Below, piece after piece: positions 50,801 to 59,800 of a DNA stretch of 64,000 nucleotides; position 1 is the stretch's first letter; each line of letters begins with the position of its first letter. Below the pieces are notes generated by a model. That model was given only the letters and a program-made list of their open reading frames with translations, ran no database searches and was not told the DNA's origin. The position numbers and the translations under genes are program-made. Origin of the DNA: Budorcas taxicolor (lineage: Eukaryota > Chordata > Mammalia > Artiodactyla > Bovidae); the NCBI RefSeq assembly GCF_023091745.1, contig NC_068926.1, positions 63,982,001 through 64,046,000 of the forward strand, read 5' to 3'.

Positions 50801-53800
50801 TGGAGCGTTTATGATTTTTAAATGCTTTTTATTTATTTTAAAAATATTAAATACCATGTGGCACTTGGGATCTTAGTTACCCAACCAGGTGTCAAACCAG
50901 CACCCCCAGCAGTAGAAGCAAGGAGTCTTAACTGCTGAACCACAGAGGAATTTCCCATTTGTGATATTTTAAATGCCTAACACATCACCACTTCTATTAA
51001 TCACAACAATCCTTCAGAAGTGAGAAGGGGTAGAGTTATTAGCCTCATTGTACAGATGAGGATGTAAAGGCCCAGAAATGGGGAGTTACAGCAGAGGTCT
51101 GACTCCAGAACCTGAACTCGTAGCAACTGTCTTGTGCCAGGAATCTGAGTGGTAAATTATGAGGCTGTTGCTTTGGGCTCCATAAAAGGAAGAACTCTGG
51201 GGTAGTTGGACTCTTCCTGAAGAGAAGGAGTGAGCTCAGCTTTGAAAGAATCCAAGCATTTAAGCCTTCTGCCAGCTCTGGTATACAATAGCGGTTCCTG
51301 CCCATGGCCCTCCTAAATGGAGTTCATACTTCTGACTGTGTGGTTTCCCAGAAAATACCAGGGCCACCTTAATATTCTGGCTCAGGGGCAGACACAAGGG
51401 GCAAGGATCCTGGCCCCCGGGAAGAAGTTGGTGGAGAAGTCTTCTAAAGTTACGGACAAATCCAGACTCTATGAAAAATTTCAACAGCCAGAAACACTGC
51501 CCCCCCAACCCCTTGCATTGGTTTTTCTTTCGGAAAATCCAAGGCCAAGGAGAAAGCATTGCTGAGACCGCCTGGGCCCGCCCTCAGGGTTACCTTGCTC
51601 GTCCCGTCACCACAGTCTGGGCCCAGGGCACCATGATCTCCTTGAAACTGCCCTGGTCAAAGAATCCACTCTGCCAGGATCCCTTCAGAGCTGTGGGCAG
51701 AAGTGTGGAAGCTCAGGCTGGGGGCTGGTTGCTGAGGGCCCCCGATGTCCACCTGGAGGGCAGACTCCTCTGCCGTCTCTCTAGGACAGCCTGACGTTGA
51801 CAGCCCAGATACCTTTATTCCTGGAAAACAACAACACTTCCCCTGCCCAGCCCCCAACACACAAAACCAGGGCTGCCAAACAATATACCAAATCAGGAAG
51901 TCAGTCCATACAGAACACCCAACCACATCAACTTCCTTCCACGTCAAACACGAGGAGACCCTGGTTACGGTCTCTGCCTTTTCTTCTCAGGAGGCAAAGA
52001 GAGCAGATGGCTGCCTTCGGAAGGCACGATTTCAGAAGGGGCCATCTACTCAGAAAAACACTCATCCTGGACCTGGGGGCTGCAGCCTCAGAACCGTTAC
52101 GCTGGGAAGAATGTGTTCCATTGGGAGACAGAGAGGCAGAGAAAGGGACAGTGAACAAGCGGATGTCAATTGCGGCCATCCTGGGGAGGACGCAGCGCCT
52201 GGGAGCCACACCGCGCTGCACCTGACTGTGGTTTGGACACGAGGAGGCAGGTAGCAGGAGGGATCTCACTTTGCAGAAACAGGGGGGCTGGGCCCCTGGG
52301 AACAAAGCACCCCAGCCTCAGGGTCTGCCTGGGGGCTGGCCCTCCTAGCTGGAGCAAATGGGTGGTAACACATCAGAGGTTTTTAAAAATCAAGCTAAAG
52401 CCAGTGCTCGCAGGTGAGAAAGCCTAGGAGAAATGGCAGAGGGGGGAACAGGCCACGGGGCATCTTTCGCTGGTGGAGCCTGACATGCTCCTGGCGGCAC
52501 CTCCCTTGCCCCACGCAGCTGGAAGGAGAGGCCGAGTTCTTAACGGGGCAGCACGTGAAATTCTAGACTCGGCACTGTGGCAACGGGGGCAGCTCAGCTT
52601 TCCAGTTCTGTCCTGGTGGCTCAGGATGTAATCAGGTGCCTCCAGGAGGCCAACCTGTCCCTTTGGGGGAGGGGGGACGTGTGCATGTGCAAGCACGTGC
52701 GTGCACACGGGTGTGTTTGGATATATGTGTGCACACCCGCACGTATGTCTACAAACGCAGCTGCGGAAGAGGCAACGTTGCTCGTCCTGGGTTAACTCAT
52801 GGAGAGCCACCTTATGAAGGTTTAAGCCAAATAGAAAGAGAGGGACAGAGAGAGAAGCGCTCTTCTCTCTGAAACCCTGAGGTTTCAGCCCCAGAGTTTC
52901 CACCTATGTGACCACACCTGGGGCAATTTCGGGGAAGGAGGTCATGACCTCTGCTGCTTCTCACCTCCATCCATCAGCTCCAGAAACCGGAGGCTGTTCC
53001 CACCCCTTCTCAGTCATCAGCTTGGGAAAAACAGAGAAAAATCTCTATCCCTCCACCCCTTTTTGCATCCGACCTCAGGTGTATCCCGTGGCGAAAATCT
53101 TCTACTGACTCGTTCTTTTATCTTGGTGGCAGAAAAGAAACCCCAAGACCCAGGGCTCAGACAAAACCCTGGAGGGACCTACTTGGGTGAGGTCTTCCTG
53201 CAAGCAGCCACCGGGGGTCGTAGGGCCCGCGAGATGGTTGGAATTCAATTTCTCTGTCAATTGGGTCCTTGGGTGTGATGACTGGGACTGGGCTGCGATT
53301 ATCCTAGGAAAGAAAGTCAGGTCTCCCACTCAGTCCTTTAGGCTCATCGATAATGTCTGCAGTTCACTCTTTGCCCTCCTCTCCCCTTCCGACTATGGTA
53401 ATGCCTGGCTACATGGCAGAAGCCCAACCCAAAGTAGGTCATCATCACAATTAGGAGTAGCATTTGGCTGAGGGCCTGCCAAGTGCTGAGCTCCACACAT
53501 CATGTCACTGAGCCATCAGCGACAACACCCTGGGATGGATGCCACTGTTACTCCCACTTTACAGATGAGGAAACTGAGGCTTAGAAAGATTAAGAGATGG
53601 TCCTGAGGTCTCATTGCTACGAGAAGGAAGCCAGGAATCAAATCCAGCCTGACTGCAAAGCCTGAGGGTTCTCTGTTGTCCATGTTACCTCTTTTGATGA
53701 CAGGCAATGTCACCTCTTTCTAAAGGATCGACACACAGCCTCCGTACAAAGTCATAAAAAAAAAAAAAAAAGCAAAGAACAGTGACTACAGGGCTGGGCA

Positions 53801-56800
53801 TCAGAGAGGGAAGGAGAGAAAAGAAAAATGAACCCTAGGCACAATTTCATTGTTACCTACTCCCTACCCTTCCACACCGTTTGGCAAATGAACCAGATAA
53901 CAGAGTCTTCCAGGCTCCAAGCTTCAAGGGGGAGGAGGGGAAGGATACTGCACCTTTGGCATATAGGACAGCCACTCCAGGATGGTACAAACACCCTCGA
54001 AGTCGTCCGGCACGGTGACATGTGAGACGCCATTGTAATGCATGATCTGCACACCTCCCAGCTGGTTGTTGGACGTGTAAACGTCTCTGCCCAGGACCTG
54101 CTTCGACATGACACGGTTAGCAAGGTCCTGCCCGACCTGGGGGCCTTCCATCTGTGCAGATGGTCCTCAACCCTGCTGCATGTCAGAATCACCTGGGAGC
54201 TTTCAAAAGTCCTGATGTCCAGGCTGCAGGCAGCCAGGCTGATCACATCAGAATCTTGGGGATCTGTTGTTGTTTTTTTCCAACTTCCAGATAATGCCAT
54301 TATGCAGCCCAGTTTGAGAACCAGAGATCCAGCTGGTGACTGGTCATCTCCAGGCAAAACCCAACCCAGCGTTGCTGATGGAGCAGGTCTGCGGTGGGGC
54401 CAGAAAACTTTGTATTTTTATCATGATCCCAGGTGATGCTGATGCTGCTGGTTCAGGGGCCAGACTTTGAGACCCACTGTGGGATTTTCAGCAGACCTGA
54501 TGTTAGGGAGGCTTTACAGCATTGTGGAAGGCATTTCAAGACAGTGAAAAGAGTCACACGAAACTGTTCCCTAGGAGTCTAACTATGCAAAGACATGAGA
54601 TGAGAGGAAAGCTACACAAAAACTACAGTGGGGACAAAATTACCTTTTTTTTTTTTTGTCTTTTCCCAATTTTCTGCAATGTGTAATGCTATTTTAATAA
54701 TTTTTAAAATTTCAATAATATTTTAAAATTTAAATTACAGTAACACAGAGAATTAGTTCCACCAGAAGAGCCTAACACACACATTGTTGCTGTTAGGTCG
54801 CTCAGTTGCGTCAGACTCTTTTTTGACCCCATGGACTGCAGCCCGCCAGCTTCCTCAGTCCGTGGGATTCTCCAGGCAAGAATACTGGAGCAGGTTGCAC
54901 TGGAGTGGGAAAAGGCAATTTCCTTCTCCAGTGGATTTCCCTGACCCAAGGATCGAACCTGCATCCCCTGCTTTGTAGGCAAACTCTTAATGCTGAGCCA
55001 CCAGGTATCTATATGTATGTATCTATCTATACACATCTACATGTATGTATGTATCTATCTATAATATGTGTTAGCTCATTAGAGGCCCATATAACTGCAA
55101 AATGAAAGAACAGCTCTTGTATTAGCAGGGATGGAACTGGTTTCTCTTTTCCCTTTTCTTGCTGTATCATGTAGCTTGTGGGGTCTTAGTTCCCCAACCA
55201 GGGATTGAACCCAGGCCCTTAGCAGTGAGAGTGTGGAGTCCTAACCGCTGGACCACCAGGGAATTCCTGGAACTGCTTCCATGCTGAGAAAAATTTCCCA
55301 CTGGGGACACTGGGAATGTCAGAATGACCCTGCCCCCGCCCCTACATGTCCACTCCCCGGCCATCCCTTCAAGGTGGTCACCTTGTTGAGAGCCGTCGCC
55401 CCCGTGAGGATGATGTGGGAATTCTCAACCTGGATCACTCGCTGGCCCAGCCTCACCAGGTAGGCCCCGATCCCGAGGGCCCGGCAGGTCACCTGTGGAG
55501 ACAGGACCCCTCCGGCATTCCTCAGGGCCAGTGCCCTGCCCCCCACAGCAGGGACGGTCCAGGAGCCACTGGGCATGAGTGGAAGCTCAGCTTGGCCACG
55601 GGCATCCTGATTGGTGGCCGGACAGCGTGGGCACAAGCCTGTCCTTCAGGCTGCCTGACCACGACCTCCTGTCCAGAAGGAATGGGGCTAGCGAGGAAGA
55701 GTGTTGTAAAGACACACAGCAGATGTGGAATGTTCTGGCTCTTGCTTCAAGAGGCATCTCTGTGGCCCTTCTGAGTGTGGTTGCTCCCGAGACACTGCAC
55801 GCATTCACACAACCAAAGGAAGCCTAGGAGGGCGGGTGAAACTGGGAAAAGATGATCGAGGTCTGTGTCGAGTTAATAATAGCATGCCAGTGTCAGTGTC
55901 CTTGTTTTGATCACATACGTCGGTTACACAAGACACTATCACACGGGAGCTGGACGAGGGGCACCCAGGACCTGCCTAAACTAACCCGTAACTTCCGATG
56001 CAGTCTAAACTGTTTCAAAATAGAAAGATTCATACAGGCAGACCTCATTTTATTGTACGTCGTGGATGCTGAGGCTTATTTATTTTTTTTAACAAAGTTT
56101 GTGGCAATCCTGTGTGTCAGATGAGGGTTAGCATTTTTTAGCCATAAAGGGTTTTAAAATTAAAGTGTATACATTTTTAAAAGACATCAGGCTATAGCAG
56201 ACTTAGACTATAGTATAGTATAAACATAACTGTTACATGGATTGAGAAGCTAAAAAATCCCTGTGACTTTATCACAATCTCCACTTCAATGCTATATTCA
56301 TTTGCTTTACCATAGAGGTCTGGAACCAAACCTGCGACATCTCTGAGGTGTGCCTGTCTGTATATATATATATAAATTAAAGATATATATATACACACAT
56401 GTATATGTATATCCATTTTGGAATATATAAAAACATTCCTTTTTATATCCTTCAAAACAAAATGACATATTTTGGAATACGTAAATATATATATGTCTTT
56501 TTATTCTGAAATAGGTACGAAACATACATAATGACACCTAGATGATAATGCCAAGGAAGACACTCAAGGCCAGCATTTCCCACCTTGGAAACTGAAGGGC
56601 CAACACCAAGGGTGAAGATCAGGACTTGAGTGACAGTTTACCACTAAAGAGAACGATTACTATGACTCCAGCAGAAACAGAAGATATTTCTGTAAAGGCC
56701 ACACTAGGGAATGAGAAGACAGTCATTTAGTACCAGTTAAAATTAGATAAAAGTTCTTTTTTTTTTTTTCCCACACTGCTGGGCATGCAAGATTGTAGTT

Positions 56801-59800
56801 CCCTAACCAGGGACTGAACCCATGCCCCCTTGCAGAGAAAATGTGGAGTCTTAGCCACTGGGCTACCAGGGAAGGCCCAAAAGTTCTTCTAAATACTCAA
56901 TATCTTTTAAAGAAGAGATTGAATCCTGATTCAAGCCAACCAACTATAATAAGACATTTTGAGATAACTATGAAAACTGAACCCAAGTTGAGTTCTGACG
57001 ATATCAAAGAATTGCTGCTGTTATTGTTGGGTGTAATAGTATCGTGGTTATGTTATTTAAAAAAAAAAAATGAATGGGGGAGCATTTATCTAGCAAAGAA
57101 CCACACTACGGTACTTACAGATGGAAAGATATAAGTGGAGGCTGCTTTAAAATATTCCAGAACAGTGGGCAGATGGGCTGAGGATGCAGGAATGGTTACA
57201 CGCTGACAACTGTTGGAGCCGGTGATGAGAACACGGGGCTCGTTATCAATTCTCTTTACTTTCATGACTATTTTTTTTTTCATTTATTTTTAATTGGAGG
57301 ATAATCACTTTACAATGTTGTGTTGGTTGTTTCCGTACAGCAACGTGAATCAGCCATCAGAAAGCATATGTCCCCACCCCTCTGAACCTCCCTCCCACCC
57401 TCTACCCCAGCCCACCCCTCTGGATTGTCACAGAGCGTTGAGCTGAGCTCCCTGTCATGCAGCAGCTTCCCACTGGCTCTGTTACATACAGTAATGTATG
57501 ATGTATGTTTCAGTGCCACTCAATTCGTCCCACCCTCCCCTTCCCCTGCTGTGTCCACAAGTCTGCCCTCTGTGTCTGTGTCTCTTATTTCCGCCCTGCA
57601 AATTGGTTCATCAGCACCAGTTTTCTAAATTCCATACATACGTGTTAATATATGACATTTGCTTTTCTCTTTCTGACTTCCTTCACTTTGTATGACAGGC
57701 TTTTCCTGATTAAAGTTTCCATAATAAAAAGTTGAGTTGGAAAAGAAAACGGGCGGGGACTCACCATGCTGATGGTGACGATCTCGTCGTAATCCTGGGA
57801 GGTCTCCCCAGCAATCATGCCTGAGCCCCTCAGGTTCTCTATGCCCAGGCCCTCCTCCTTCCCGATGATGTCCGTGATGACATACCTTCAGGAACCAAAG
57901 GAGAGTTACAGACTGAGCTCCAGCCCAGGACAATCCAAGGCTGATGCGCTTCCCATGGACCCGGGGAAGGAAGGCTGAGCAAGGCGAGGGGCTGGAGGGT
58001 GAGAGAGCAGCCACCGGTGAGATGAATGCCGGGGTCTAGGACCCTCACGATTGGCCCTAAAGTTTCCAGAAGGGCAAGTACAGCCTCGATGATGATCACC
58101 CCTCCAACCAAAGAGAAAGTCCGCTGTTTCAGAGGCTGTCCTAACAAAGCATCACCCCTGCCCTGCACTCCTTCGGAGATAATCGAACAGCCTTTGGTCT
58201 GTAGCGAGATGGGCGTGTGCCAGGAGAAGGCACTTGGTTCATGACCAGTCAATCATGGCCACATGAGTCCACTGCACAGCCCAACCTCCCTGATGATCTG
58301 ACGGGAGCTGATGTAATAATTATAGAAGTAAAGTGCACAGCAAGAGCAGCAACTGAACCATCCTAAAACCATCCCTGCCTCCCCCGTCCGTGAAAAATTG
58401 TCTTCTGTGAAATCAGTCCCTGGTGCCAAAAAGGCTGGGTTAGGCCCTAACCCATTAGAGATTCACAAGGCATTTCAGTGCATTAAATGCTCTGAGAAGG
58501 TCTGCAGTAAAGATGCTTGTTGGATCTCATCTAACCCAGTGTTTCCGAAACTTAAAATCTTCACTCCCTCCCTCCCCGCAAATCAATGACTAACATCCCA
58601 GGAAACTCAGCCTGGGAAATTTTGATTTAACTCAGAATCTGATTTTAAAAACCTACAACCTTCCCTGGAAAAGATACCAGTATTGCCCCTGACGTTTTCA
58701 TGGAGCAGACCCTGTCCACGTCTTCCCAGCTCACCCAGTGAGTCAGTTTGGCTCATTTGGTCATAAAATAAAATGTGAGCCCGCAAGCTCTGGGGACATG
58801 CGGGAGTCCACCCTAACTGTCCCCGAGTGATGTGCTGTTTTTGTGAGAGATGTACCTCATGTGGGGACAGCAAGGATGGGGTCACCCTAAAGGGGGCCCC
58901 AGGTGTCTGAGCTGTCACACAATGGAAGCTGGGGGTCGCTCTGTACAAATACCCCCACCTGCTTGAGAAATTGTCACCAGCCCAGAGGCAGATTCCCCAC
59001 GAGCAGCTGAAATGAACCACAGTCAGAACGTGGGAGCTGCCTGCTAAGTTATTTACCTGGATTCTCCATCTTCCTCCACGTGTTTACAATGGACGGAGTT
59101 CAGGGAGCTGACTCTGGTGTAGTCTTGGGGGGTCAGGTACAGGTATTTAATTCCCTTAAAAATATGTAAATACTTCAATGAGGCTATGAGTCCAGCTCCG
59201 TGTATTCAACAGCCACTGTTTTTAGTGCCAGCACTGTGTTTTAGGGATGCAGGGAGGATACCGTGTTAATAACACAGTCACCCATCTGATGTTAACAGAC
59301 ATCTGATGTTAACACATTAATAACACCAATTAACTGAATGTCTGCTCTGTGTTTGCCAGTTACCACACAACCTCACTTTTCCCCGGTCTCTCTGATTCAC
59401 TATTTGTTTTTAAATCTTTATTGAATTTGTTACAATATTGTTTCTGCTTTATGTTTTGTTTTTTTGGTCCCCAGCCACATGGGATCTTAGCTCCTCCACC
59501 AGGGATTGACCCCTCAGCTCCTGCATTGATAGGGGGAGTTTTAACCACTGGACCACCAGGGAAGTCACTGATTCAGTGTCGTCTAATCTTTTCATTCTCT
59601 CTCCCCAAAGGAGCCTTTTAGATACTTCTTTTTCCCTGATTACCAACCCCTTTGCCCCCGTCAAGTTTTATTATAGATATACTGGTTATTAATAAATGTA
59701 CGTATGTGTGTGTGTGTGCTTTTACACGAAAATAATACTTTTTGTCCCTTTTGGGGGGACAATACCACCTCCTTGAGAACCTATGCTGTGGTTGCAAAGA